This document shows, in pieces, positions 1 to 9,624 of a stretch of DNA of 46,804 nucleotides. The translations under genes and the position numbers were made by a program. The DNA comes from Candidatus Jorgensenbacteria bacterium GW2011_GWB1_50_10 (GTDB lineage Bacteria > Patescibacteriota > Minisyncoccia > UBA6257 > GWB1-50-10): the NCBI GenBank assembly GCA_001004105.1, contig LCQK01000003.1, positions 1 through 46,804 on the forward strand, in the 5' to 3' direction. Positions within the stretch are counted from its first letter, which is position 1, and each line of letters begins with the position of its first letter. The notes under the pieces are model-generated. The model did no database searches. It was not told where the DNA came from and saw only the letters and a list, made by a program, of their open reading frames with translations.

Positions 1-3000
1 CTTCTTTTTGCCAAATCCACGGACGGCGGCTCATCCTGGACAACATCCACAATTGATGCCGTAGCTGCCACGGGTGCCCATAGTTCTATTGCTGCCCCCA
101 CCGGCACCTCCACGATTTATGTGAGTTATTGTGGTCAAGGAGCTTGTTCTGGATTGGGCGGCATACTCAATTTCGCAAAATCAACAAACGGCGGCGTAAG
201 TTGGACTACATCCACAATCGATAGTGGGACTGGCCTTACCGGCTTCTACACCTCCATCACTGCCCCCTCCGGCACCTCCACGATTTATGTGAGTTATCAA
301 GACGGTGTACTGACCGATCTCCGCTTCGCCAAATCTACCTCCGGCGGGGAGCCGGCTTCCTTTGCCGCAGGTGAAGACACTCCAATTACGGGCTTGGACA
401 AAGATACCACCAAACGCCTCCGGCTTGAGGTTTCCAATGAGGGCACCGCCTCTCTTGCGGCCCAGTATCGGCTGGAGTACGCGACGGGAACGGGCGGTCC
501 CTGGACGCAGGTTGGACCCGCTGCCGATTGGGTGATGGCGGATTCAACATACTTGACCGACGCCGCTTCAACAACAAACGTTGCGGGCGGTCTTTTCGAC
601 GAAAACATCACCTTCCTGGCCGGCCAGGTGAAGGATACGGGAAGTGAGACTGCCTCAATTACGCTTGGCACAACTAATTTTACCGAACTTGAATACTCCA
701 TTGCCGCGACCTCAACCGCACCTGACGGGCAAACATACTATTTCAGGGTTACCAACGCGGGAGCGACAACAAACTTTGTTTATCAGGTTTACGCTTCAGC
801 GACGCTCGCGGCGACGGCGAATATCACCATTGCCGGCACCTGCAAGCAGTATGACCGAACCACGAATTGCAGTAACGGCCTGGCAGTCAAGGCCGCGTCA
901 GGAGGCACGCTTCTCGGGCAGAGCACGACGACCGCAAGCGGCGCTTGGACTATTTTTGATATTCCTAAACCGTCATCCGGGGCAGTCATTACCGCTTTTC
1001 TTGACGGGGTCGCGGCAAGCGGAAGAGGCGCTGCGGTCACCAAATACGACGGTTCAGGCAATATTAGCGGATTGGAGATTTACGAAAAACATCTTACTAT
1101 CGGCTCCACCGGCGATAATCCGACCGTCACCAACGCCGATTTGAGCTCGTATGACAATTCTTCCTCAACGGACGCCGACGTGTTTTTTGACGTGGATGCG
1201 GATAATAATTTAATTCTTGATGCAAACAGTAATTTCACCGACGAAGTTTTCCTGATTAAAAGCGGCAACAACACTTACCGGCCGGATTCCACGGGGGCGG
1301 GCAAGCGCATTTACACCCACCATTTCAGAAATAACGGCACGACAACGGCCGACGGCGTGATTTGGCGCGTGGGCGGCGACTGGTTTTCAAACGGCACCTA
1401 CACCCAAGGCACTTCCACGATTGAGATGGCCTCCTCCAGTGCCGTACTTGATACCGGCGGCACGCTCTATAACTTAACTGCCTCAAGCTCCGCTTCAATT
1501 ACTGCTTCTTCCAGCTTGACGGTTTCCAATATTTTGGATGCGGAGGGAACTTTGAATATCAACTCCGGTAAAACCGTAACCGCGCCCGGGACGATTACAT
1601 TAAACGGCACTATCTCCGGCGCCGGCACCTTAGTTATTCCCGACACTTCATCGGGCCCGGGCACAACCGGCACGCTTTCTTCAATTGTCCGCTACAGCGG
1701 CCCTACTGCCAATATTGCCTCAAGCACATTGGATGCTCGTACTTACGGTGGTTTGGTTGAGATATATGTCCCTGGAAGAACAGCTTATCTTTCAACCGGC
1801 AGCTATAATTTCAACGGTGGTTTGAATATCATCTCCGACGGCGCCGGGGCTTCTAGTTTAAATGCCGCCCAGTCCAATCCGACGGTGAATATTTCGGGTG
1901 CCGCCTTGGACTTTGCCGGCGCCGTACCTAGCGGGACGATTCTCTCCGGCACCGGCACTTGGAGCGCTTCCACTTCGGTTGACTTCACGGCCGGGACTTA
2001 TACCGCCGCAAGCGGCAATACATTTGTGTTAAACGGCAGCGGTCAGACACTCACAGCAAACAGCAATTCCTTTAGTAATTTGAATTTGACCCCGTCCGGC
2101 GGGACACTCACCTTAGCCGACAGCAACACCGTATCCGGCAACCTTTCTTTGGGCGGCGCCGGGACGGTTTCGGCCGGGGCGACCACTCTTACCATGACCG
2201 GCACCAGCGCCACGCTTACCGGCGGCGGCAAGACGCTTAATAATCTCACCGTGGATTCCGGCGGCACCGTCACATTGGATAATTCGGATTTGACCGTTGG
2301 TGGGACTTTGAACATCGCTGGCGGCACCCTTTCCCTTGCCTCCGGCCGGACGCTCACTCATTCAGGGAGCACGCTCACATTGGGCGGCACCATTTCCGGC
2401 ATCGGCAAGCTAATCTACCAATCAGGAACTGCTTTTCCTTCAGGCGGCACGATTTCCTCGGTTTTGCGGTTTGATTCCACGAACAACGACCAAACAATGG
2501 GAGCGAGAACTTACGGCGGCGCGGTGGAGCTTTATAACGGAGAGGGAACGAATCGCGCCGTCACCATGGCCGCTGGAGTGCAAACGCTCTCATCACATCT
2601 CACTCTTTTTGCCGCCGGCGGAGGCAACATAACGCTCGATGCCGCGACCAACAATCCGACGGTCGGCGTTACCGGCAACACGGCCTACAGCGGGGCGGGC
2701 GGCGGCAGTGAAATTGTGAGTGCTTCCTCAACTTGGACGAATTCCGGCGATCTCACCATTTCCGGCGGAACGTTTACCGCTCCATCAAGTACTTTGTCAA
2801 TTGGCGGCAATTACACGAACAACAACGGAACTTTCACCCACAATTCCGGCACGATTCTTTTGAACGGCTCCTCCCAACAAACCCTCGCCGGGACGCTCTC
2901 CGGCTCCTCCGCTTTCAATAAACTTCAGATTAACAATAACTCCGGCGGCGAGGCGACGCCGAGCGTAATAATCGGCGCGACGACCACCGCGACAACCTTT

Positions 3001-4515
3001 GTCGCGACCACCACTTCAAGCACCATTCGCTTCAACGCCTCCTCAACCTACACTTTCACCAACTTCACCATCAATGGTCAGAATACAACAAACAGAATCC
3101 TTCTCCGTTCTTCGGCGAGCCCCGCCAATTGGCTTTTGAACGTGGCGGAAGCTGGCAGCCAGTCCGTAAGCTATGTAGATGTCAAGGATTCCGACGCCTC
3201 GGGCGGCAACGAGGTTTCCGCCGGTGACGGCACGAGTGTCAATTCCGGCGGCAACAGCAACTGGGCCTTTACCGTGACCGCCCCGGGCGTCACCTCCACC
3301 GCCGCCGATGTCTTTGAAATTAACGCTGCCTCCACCACCATTGCCGATGTTACGGTGACCTCCGGCGGCGGCTCCCCCGGAGGCCGGATTACGGCGACCA
3401 ATAACATCCGGCTCCGTATTCCCGACAGCTTCCCGGCGGTTTTTGACAGCTCCACCACCACCATTACTTGTGTGGGCGGCGATGCCTGCGGGAAGATATC
3501 TCTCACCGGCGTCACTTACGAATCAAGCACCAAGATTGCGGTTATTGACGTCGTCACGAGTTTTGCAAACGGCGAGAATGTCGTTATTTCCGGATTGAGA
3601 TTCGCCAATTTCTCGGCCGTGAAGGCCTCCACCACCGTCCACCGCGCCCGCGTTGACGGGGCCGCGGACGCTAGCGATGACGCGACCGATTCCCAAGTGA
3701 AAGCCATTAAAGGCAAGCTCGTTGAAGAGGACCATGGCCAGAGTCAGCTCGCGGACAATAAATTTGACATTGAAGGCGGTTCCATTACCAACACCGAATT
3801 GTTCCGCTACCGGCTTACCCCAACCGGCGAGAATATGAATATGGCGACGACAACCATCAGTTTATCCGCCGTCGGTTTCGATTCGGGGAACATCACGAGC
3901 GCCGCGCTCTTTAATGACACAAACGGCGACGGCGATGTGGACGGCGGCGAGCCCCAGCTCGGCAATAACTGCTCGGCCACAATTAGCGGCGAGGGCGGCA
4001 CGATTACCTGCGGCGGCACCTCCACCGTAACCGGGGCCACGAACGTGATTTTGCGAGCGAGCATTTCTTCCATTGACGAAGGAGACAGCTTAACTTTCTC
4101 TTTAGCGCCGGCTGACGTTGTCGGGGTGAAAGGCGCGACAACAGTAGAAAACATCACCGTTAGCGGTTCTTCCAACAGCAAGAACCACGGCAAACCAGTC
4201 AAGCTTCGCGGCGGCGGCAGCGCTTTCGGCGGCGCGCCGCCGGAAGTCGGTTCTCAAGGCGGCGGCACCCCCGGAGGCGGCGACAGCGGCGCTCCGGGCG
4301 GCGGCGACCAAGGCGGCGGCGACCAAGGCGGCGGCGGGGGCGGCGCGCCACTCCTCTTCTGCAACCTCTTCCCCGGCAATCCTTTCTGCAAGCCGTTTGA
4401 GATTAAAAAGGAAGAAGCCGATGTCAGTCATAACGCTTCGGGATTTTTCAGCGACCTTCAAGAACGGCTAAATACTCTTGAGGATCAACTGAAAACCTTC
4501 TTTAGAAGGCCGTAA
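1..4515 (+). CDS. Giant secreted/surface protein, 5' partial: BNR/sialidase-like repeats, long beta-solenoid-like repeat region, Gly-rich linker, short C-terminal tail
   Basis: Frame 1 is open from base 1 (LLFAKSTDGGSSWTTSTID...), so the true start is upstream of the window. N-terminal repeats FAKSTxGGxSWTTSTID; many GGTLTLxxGxTLTxSG-type repeats; C-terminal GGG-rich segment. Confidence 0.85.
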   Translation, partial: LLFAKSTDGGSSWTTSTIDAVAATGAHSSIAAPTGTSTIYVSYCGQGACSGLGGILNFAKSTNGGVSWTTSTIDSGTGLTGFYTSITAPSGTSTIYVSYQDGVLTDLRFAKSTSGGEPASFAAGEDTPITGLDKDTTKRLRLEVSNEGTASLAAQYRLEYATGTGGPWTQVGPAADWVMADSTYLTDAASTTNVAGGLFDENITFLAGQVKDTGSETASITLGTTNFTELEYSIAATSTAPDGQTYYFRVTNAGATTNFVYQVYASATLAATANITIAGTCKQYDRTTNCSNGLAVKAASGGTLLGQSTTTASGAWTIFDIPKPSSGAVITAFLDGVAASGRGAAVTKYDGSGNISGLEIYEKHLTIGSTGDNPTVTNADLSSYDNSSSTDADVFFDVDADNNLILDANSNFTDEVFLIKSGNNTYRPDSTGAGKRIYTHHFRNNGTTTADGVIWRVGGDWFSNGTYTQGTSTIEMASSSAVLDTGGTLYNLTASSSASITASSSLTVSNILDAEGTLNINSGKTVTAPGTITLNGTISGAGTLVIPDTSSGPGTTGTLSSIVRYSGPTANIASSTLDARTYGGLVEIYVPGRTAYLSTGSYNFNGGLNIISDGAGASSLNAAQSNPTVNISGAALDFAGAVPSGTILSGTGTWSASTSVDFTAGTYTAASGNTFVLNGSGQTLTANSNSFSNLNLTPSGGTLTLADSNTVSGNLSLGGAGTVSAGATTLTMTGTSATLTGGGKTLNNLTVDSGGTVTLDNSDLTVGGTLNIAGGTLSLASGRTLTHSGSTLTLGGTISGIGKLIYQSGTAFPSGGTISSVLRFDSTNNDQTMGARTYGGAVELYNGEGTNRAVTMAAGVQTLSSHLTLFAAGGGNITLDAATNNPTVGVTGNTAYSGAGGGSEIVSASSTWTNSGDLTISGGTFTAPSSTLSIGGNYTNNNGTFTHNSGTILLNGSSQQTLAGTLSGSSAFNKLQINNNSGGEATPSVIIGATTTATTFVATTTSSTIRFNASSTYTFTNFTINGQNTTNRILLRSSASPANWLLNVAEAGSQSVSYVDVKDSDASGGNEVSAGDGTSVNSGGNSNWAFTVTAPGVTSTAADVFEINAASTTIADVTVTSGGGSPGGRITATNNIRLRIPDSFPAVFDSSTTTITCVGGDACGKISLTGVTYESSTKIAVIDVVTSFANGENVVISGLRFANFSAVKASTTVHRARVDGAADASDDATDSQVKAIKGKLVEEDHGQSQLADNKFDIEGGSITNTELFRYRLTPTGENMNMATTTISLSAVGFDSGNITSAALFNDTNGDGDVDGGEPQLGNNCSATISGEGGTITCGGTSTVTGATNVILRASISSIDEGDSLTFSLAPADVVGVKGATTVENITVSGSSNSKNHGKPVKLRGGGSAFGGAPPEVGSQGGGTPGGGDSGAPGGGDQGGGDQGGGGGGAPLLFCNLFPGNPFCKPFEIKKEEADVSHNASGFFSDLQERLNTLEDQLKTFFRRP

Positions 4516-4516
4516 A

Positions 4517-7500
4517 ATGAGCGTTTCGAAAAAAACTTTAATTTTTGGATTTGTTTCTGCTTTTATTTTTACCGGCGGGTTTTTGTTGGGGGTGCCGGAA
4601 GCACAGGCGGTGCAAGGAGGAAATCAACTCTCTTCTATTGTTACTCTTACCGGCACCACGGGGACAGGCGCCTCAACGGCGGTTAATTTCTCGGGCGGGA
4701 CCGCTCTTAACAAAATGTTCCATTTTTGTTCGTTTCAGTACAACACAGCCGATTCGCTCCATGACCAGGTTTTCCGCTCAACCGCCCTTACTGCGACAGG
4801 TACCCTGACGATTTCCGCAGGTCAGACGGCTGGCAGCAACCAGAATTTGAACTACAACTGCAAAATCCTTATTTTTACCGCCGCCTCCGATCTTGTTGTA
4901 AATCGGTATTTAGCTCCAACCACGGCGGCGAGGCCTACGGCCGTCAACGTTACTATCACCGCCGTCTCAACGACAAGCCAAGCTTTTATCATCCCTCACG
5001 GCGAAACAGACCCGACAGACACAACTATTGGCAACGAAGAAGAATGGGAATATCAACTAACCAGCGCTACCAACGTTGCTATTTACGTTGATTCGGCCAA
5101 CAACTCTTCGCACCCCGGAGCCCGCTTTGAGGTTGTGGATTGGAACAACTCTGATATTAGAGTCCAGCACATTAATAACCTCGCTATGACTACCACCGAG
5201 ACGACTGACACCTCGACAATCCCCGTGCCGGTTAATCTTTCCAAAACTTGGCTGATGCTTACGGGGAGCACAGAGGCGGGAGCCAGCTCCGAGGTGACTG
5301 GCCGGATGAACGTCAGAGCTGATTTGCAAAATGCCTCCACGGTGAGGTTGCAGCGAGGCACGTCCACCATTGCCTTTGAATGGAGCGCTCAAGTGATTGA
5401 AGACGTCTCAAGTTACGGACTTTGGAATGTGCAGAGCGGCAACATTGGTATGACCACCGGCCAAACCGCAAACACTTTGACTATTTCTGGAGTTGATGCG
5501 AGCACGACGCTGGTTTTTTGCACCGCTGTCGCGGCTTTTTCGTGTTCTGGCCAAAGCGCGGACACAACAGCGGGCAATCACGATACTGTTGATACCATCG
5601 TCGCGCTCACCAACAGCACGACCATTACCGCAACAAGGGGGGTGACGGATTCCCGGGCGCTTGACGTATTTGTCCAGGCAATTGAGTTTTTGCCGGCTTT
5701 TACCCAATCCGGCTACCGCTGGTTTCGGAACACCGATAGCCCCGATTTGGCTTCGGCCGTTTCCAATCCGGGCACTTCAACCGATGCGATTTTCGGCATG
5801 GGCTTGGATAAGGGTGATGAAATTTTGTATCTTGCCGGTGACACTGCCACAGCCACAAGCGGTGATGCCTGGCGGATAGAGCGGAGAAACGCTAAAACTG
5901 GTTTTCTCACCTACGCGGTAACCTCTGACCCGAGTTCCGGCAACGACGGGCCGCGCGATTTGGGTTTCCAGAATAGCGAGAACAGGATTTATATTGTGGG
6001 TTTTGACAGCGCCCCCGGCAACCGCGAGTGGCGGATTGAAAAGAGAAAAGCTCGGACTGGCGAGCTTGTTTACGCCGTCGTGAACGATCCTTCAAGTGGC
6101 GCTGACCAGGCCAATGCCCTCGCTATAGATTCAACAAGCAGCTTCATGTATGTGGTTGGCACTGATTCAACTTCGGGCGACGAGGGCTGGCGGATTGAGA
6201 AGAGAAATTTGAGCGATGGGTCGCTTGTTTATGCCGTAAGTTCCAATTTCAGCACCTCTTCCGACGTAGCCGAAGATATTTCTATTGATAGAGACGGCGG
6301 TCATATGTATGTGGTGGGAACCGAATACGTAAGCAGCACCGACGCCCAGTGGCGGATTGAAAAAAGGAATCTTTCGGATGGCTCGCTCGTTTTTGCGACG
6401 ACGACTAATCCCTCGAGCGCCGTGGATACTCCCGAACGCATTGTTCTTGCTTCAAGTTCAATGTTTATTGTTGGTCGCGATAGGGTAGTGGATAACGGCG
6501 AGTGGCGGATTGAGCGGCGGAGCACCTCAACCGGCGCTCTGCTTTACGCGATCACTTCCAACCCCTCCGGCGGCGTGGATGAAGCAGTGGATATAGAAGT
6601 TCATGACAATAAAGACGTGATGTACGTGATTGGCGAAGAAAGCAACGCTTGGCGGATTGAAAAACGGAGTTTGGGCGACGGCGCCTTCGTCACCGCTTTT
6701 GGCACGAACGGCGCGGTCACAAGCGACCCATCAGGCGGCGCCGACGTGCCCAATGTGGTTGCCTTGGACAGGCAAGACGACAGGTTGTATGTTGCCGGCC
6801 GGGATAATATCCCGGGGGAGGGCGAGTGGCGGGTTGAAAGATATAACACCAATAACGGCAACACTAACTGGGGCAATGCCTTGGCTGCCTTGAATACTTC
6901 TTCCACTTTTCCGGCTCGGCGAGACGCTGTCCGGCTCCGAGCGCTTGTCCATGTCGCTGTCTCAAAGCTCGCCACAAGTAGTCAGTCATTTAAACTCCAG
7001 TCAGCCGTTAGTTCGGGTGTCTGCGACACGGGTTTTTCCGGTGAAACCTATGCCGATGTTGCGACTTCAACCGGCGACATCCGCTTTATGTCCAACCCCG
7101 GGGTGTCGGGCGACTCGGCGGCTTTGCCTAATTTTCGGGATCCGACCCATTCCGGGGACAATATTGTTGAACAAACCTATGTTGACAGCGGCACTTTTTC
7201 AAACACCACCACGATTCCGGTAGGAGAGGACGGTCTCTGGGATTTCGTCATTCAGAATTTTTCCGCCCCAGCCGGCACTACCTACTGTTTCCGGATTGTG
7301 AAATCCGACGGTTCGCTCCTCTCCACCTATTCGCAGATTCCGGAGGTTACAACAAGCGCGAGTTTGACTTCCGCCGCCAACCAAGTTTTTGAATTCGGTC
7401 AGGCAACGACCACGGCGGAAACTATAACGATTACGGCTTCGGCTGGTGCCGGCGGCGCGATTGCCACCTCGACCGACATCCGCATAAAAATTGACGGCGC

Positions 7501-8416
7501 TGATGCCAAAATAGCTTGGGACACCACCAAAACGAATCCTACTTTGGGAGGCAGCGCTTCGGGCAAGGTTTCGGGGACAGTTTCTTATCCTGACACCCAA
7601 ACTCTCTTGATAGACGTGACTTCGGATTTTGCGGTCGGCGAAACGCTTAACGTTTCCAACCTGGCTTTTGCGCAGTTTTCCGACGTAAACGCTGCTTCTC
7701 CTGTTCTTAGATTATTTGTGGACGGCGCCTCTGACGCCGATGACGATGACACGAACGACAAGACCATCGCCGTCAAGGGCAAGATTACGGAGAAAGAACA
7801 CTCCGGCGGCGTTGTCGCTGACAACAAATTTGATATTTCCGCTTCAAGCGTTTCCGGAGAGGAGCTTTTCGGATTTAAATTGGAGCCGGAAGGCGAAAAC
7901 ATGGATTTCGGTACCACCACTCTCGATTTGACTTTGAGCGGTTTTGCAGCCGGGAATATCACGAACGCCAAACTTTATCTTGATTTGAACAGCAATAATG
8001 TCGTTGACGGCGGCGATACCCAACTCGGTTCAAACGGCACGGTTTTAGTTTCGGGCGGCGCGGGTTCCATAACTTTTTCCAATACCGCCTCGGTCACGAC
8101 CACTCGGGACATAATCCTCGCCGCCGACGTTACAAGCATTGACGAAGGCGATTATATAACTTTTAGTTTGCCGGCAAGCAAGATTGTGATGAAAGGGGCG
8201 GTGAGCAAAGAATTTACAAATGCCAAAGGCGCGGCCTCAAATAAAAATCACGGCAAACCCGTAGGGGGGAGAGGCGGCGGCGGTGGTTTTGGCGGCGGAG
8301 CGCCGGGAGGCGGCTCTCAAGGCGGCGGCGGCGCCGGCGGCGGCGGTGAAGCGCCTCCTCCCGGTGACGGGGCCGGCGGCGGCGGAGCGGGTGGTGGTGA
8401 CGGCGGTGCACCTTAA
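4517..8416 (+). CDS. Giant secreted protein with tandem beta-propeller-like repeats (WRIEKRNLSDGSLVYAV...) and Gly-rich C-terminus
   Basis: Signal peptide MSVSKKTLIFGFVSAFIFTGGFLLGVPEAQA; at least six ~45-aa WRIE(K/R)R repeats; C-terminal region resembles that of the preceding ORF (VKGK...ADNKFDI...GENMxxxTTT...SIDEGD...SKNHGKP). Confidence 0.85.
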   Translation: MSVSKKTLIFGFVSAFIFTGGFLLGVPEAQAVQGGNQLSSIVTLTGTTGTGASTAVNFSGGTALNKMFHFCSFQYNTADSLHDQVFRSTALTATGTLTISAGQTAGSNQNLNYNCKILIFTAASDLVVNRYLAPTTAARPTAVNVTITAVSTTSQAFIIPHGETDPTDTTIGNEEEWEYQLTSATNVAIYVDSANNSSHPGARFEVVDWNNSDIRVQHINNLAMTTTETTDTSTIPVPVNLSKTWLMLTGSTEAGASSEVTGRMNVRADLQNASTVRLQRGTSTIAFEWSAQVIEDVSSYGLWNVQSGNIGMTTGQTANTLTISGVDASTTLVFCTAVAAFSCSGQSADTTAGNHDTVDTIVALTNSTTITATRGVTDSRALDVFVQAIEFLPAFTQSGYRWFRNTDSPDLASAVSNPGTSTDAIFGMGLDKGDEILYLAGDTATATSGDAWRIERRNAKTGFLTYAVTSDPSSGNDGPRDLGFQNSENRIYIVGFDSAPGNREWRIEKRKARTGELVYAVVNDPSSGADQANALAIDSTSSFMYVVGTDSTSGDEGWRIEKRNLSDGSLVYAVSSNFSTSSDVAEDISIDRDGGHMYVVGTEYVSSTDAQWRIEKRNLSDGSLVFATTTNPSSAVDTPERIVLASSSMFIVGRDRVVDNGEWRIERRSTSTGALLYAITSNPSGGVDEAVDIEVHDNKDVMYVIGEESNAWRIEKRSLGDGAFVTAFGTNGAVTSDPSGGADVPNVVALDRQDDRLYVAGRDNIPGEGEWRVERYNTNNGNTNWGNALAALNTSSTFPARRDAVRLRALVHVAVSKLATSSQSFKLQSAVSSGVCDTGFSGETYADVATSTGDIRFMSNPGVSGDSAALPNFRDPTHSGDNIVEQTYVDSGTFSNTTTIPVGEDGLWDFVIQNFSAPAGTTYCFRIVKSDGSLLSTYSQIPEVTTSASLTSAANQVFEFGQATTTAETITITASAGAGGAIATSTDIRIKIDGADAKIAWDTTKTNPTLGGSASGKVSGTVSYPDTQTLLIDVTSDFAVGETLNVSNLAFAQFSDVNAASPVLRLFVDGASDADDDDTNDKTIAVKGKITEKEHSGGVVADNKFDISASSVSGEELFGFKLEPEGENMDFGTTTLDLTLSGFAAGNITNAKLYLDLNSNNVVDGGDTQLGSNGTVLVSGGAGSITFSNTASVTTTRDIILAADVTSIDEGDYITFSLPASKIVMKGAVSKEFTNAKGAASNKNHGKPVGGRGGGGGFGGGAPGGGSQGGGGAGGGGEAPPPGDGAGGGGAGGGDGGAP

Positions 8417-8434
8417 ATATGTTATAATTTAGGT

Positions 8435-8839
8435 ATGATTAACAAAATTTTAACAGTCGTTTTGGCGGTCGTAGTGCTCGTGGTCGTTGTTTATTATCTG
8501 AATTTGCTGCCAGTATCGGTTTTGGCTTGGTTCCACACCGACTATCAGGCGGTATTTTTGACGAACGGTCAGGTTTATTTCGGCAAGCTTTATAAAGAAG
8601 GCAGCCGGTATCCGATTTTGCAGGAAGTTTATTACCTTCAGGTGACCCAAGCGCCCCAGCCGATTCGGGAAGGGGAGACCCAGCCGCAGAACATCAATCT
8701 GGTGAAATTGGGCGGCGAACTGCACGGGCCGCAGGATGAGATGCGCGTGAGCCGTGACCAGATTCTCTTTATTGAGGATTTGAAGGCAGACTCTCGAGTT
8801 ATGCAGGCGATTGAGCAATTCAAGAGCACAAACCAGTAA
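8435..8839 (+). CDS. Small membrane-anchored protein, paralogue of the 28926..29342 product
   Basis: N-terminal TM helix, then YQAVFLTNGQVYFGKL...; matches YYAVFMRTGDLYFGQL... of the second ORF. Confidence 0.75.
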   Translation: MINKILTVVLAVVVLVVVVYYLNLLPVSVLAWFHTDYQAVFLTNGQVYFGKLYKEGSRYPILQEVYYLQVTQAPQPIREGETQPQNINLVKLGGELHGPQDEMRVSRDQILFIEDLKADSRVMQAIEQFKSTNQ

Positions 8840-8845
8840 TGGCTG

Positions 8846-9331
8846 ATGAAATTGGTATTAATATGTCTTATTGGTCTTATAGGACTTATTGGTCTTAGCG
8901 CCCACGCCACTGATTTTTCCTCCAATAATTTTACGGTCAAAGACCCGGTCATTAAACCGGGAGCCGGTTTTGCAACCTCAACAAGTTTTCAGCTCTGGAG
9001 TTCGCTCGGCCAGGAAGCGATAGGTTTGAGCGATGCCACGTCTTTTGTTTTGAAATCGGGCTTTCTTTATTTTCCGGCGCCCGCGGCAGGCGTCGCGACG
9101 CCGACCGGTCCGATTGAAAGGATAGGAGGCGGTTTGCCGATTTTCTATCTGCCTCCGATTGTTGCCGAGGGCTGCGATTTTTCCGGTGACGGCCGCTGCG
9201 ATATCATCGATTTCAGCATCCTTCTTTATTATCTTGACCAAACCGGCCCCACTATCGCGCCTTATGATTTGAATAATGACGGCAAACTGGACATCGTGGA
9301 TATTTCTATTCTGCTTTTTTACTGGGTATAG
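8846..9331 (+). CDS. Secreted dockerin-domain protein
   Basis: Signal peptide MKLVLICLIGLIGLIGLSAHA; C-terminal duplicated Ca-binding loops DFSGDGRCDIIDFSILLYYL / DLNNDGKLDIVDISILLFYW, as in type I dockerin. Confidence 0.8.
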   Translation: MKLVLICLIGLIGLIGLSAHATDFSSNNFTVKDPVIKPGAGFATSTSFQLWSSLGQEAIGLSDATSFVLKSGFLYFPAPAAGVATPTGPIERIGGGLPIFYLPPIVAEGCDFSGDGRCDIIDFSILLYYLDQTGPTIAPYDLNNDGKLDIVDISILLFYWV

Positions 9332-9623
9332 CCCAGTACAATTACACCGATGGTGTTCTTCTATACTTATATCTTAATGAGCAATAGAGATGGCTATAGT
9401 TACATAGGTTACAGCCAAGACCTGAAAAAGAGAATAGAAGAACACAATAAGGGTTATGTTTTAGCCACAAAACACAGAAGACCGCTGAAGTTGGTATATT
9501 ATGAAGCATGTTTAAACAGAGAAGATGCCATGCAAAGAGAAAGATATCTAAAAACTACCAATGGTCGGAGATGGTTAGGTAAAAGACTACGCCGTTACAA
9601 TAAATCGGTGTAATTGTACTGGG
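9332..9623. mobile_element. Candidate GIY-YIG cassette bounded by perfect 20-bp inverted repeats
   Basis: CCCAGTACAATTACACCGAT (9332-9351) and ATCGGTGTAATTGTACTGGG (9604-9623) are exact reverse complements around the ORF; TACTGGGTAT occurs directly at 9320-9329 and 9617-9626. Confidence 0.55.
9350..9613 (+). CDS. Small GIY-YIG endonuclease-domain protein
   Basis: FFYTYILMSNRDGYSYIGYSQDLKKRIEEHNKG ... RREDAMQRERYLK-type pattern of standalone GIY-YIG proteins. Confidence 0.88.
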   Translation: MVFFYTYILMSNRDGYSYIGYSQDLKKRIEEHNKGYVLATKHRRPLKLVYYEACLNREDAMQRERYLKTTNGRRWLGKRLRRYNKSV

Positions 9624-9624
9624 T

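Noticed and set aside
4202-4350. GGCGGC-rich tracts in the giant genes as a possible repeat element
   Set aside because: Fully explained by Gly-rich linker coding; no dyad symmetry or copies outside coding linkers.
297-8411. Many antisense ORFs (for example 297..701, 3807..4202, 4102..4461, 7199..7600)
   Set aside because: They lie opposite GC-rich, repeat-rich coding frames with compositionally biased translations; the sense frames have signal peptides and recognisable repeats.
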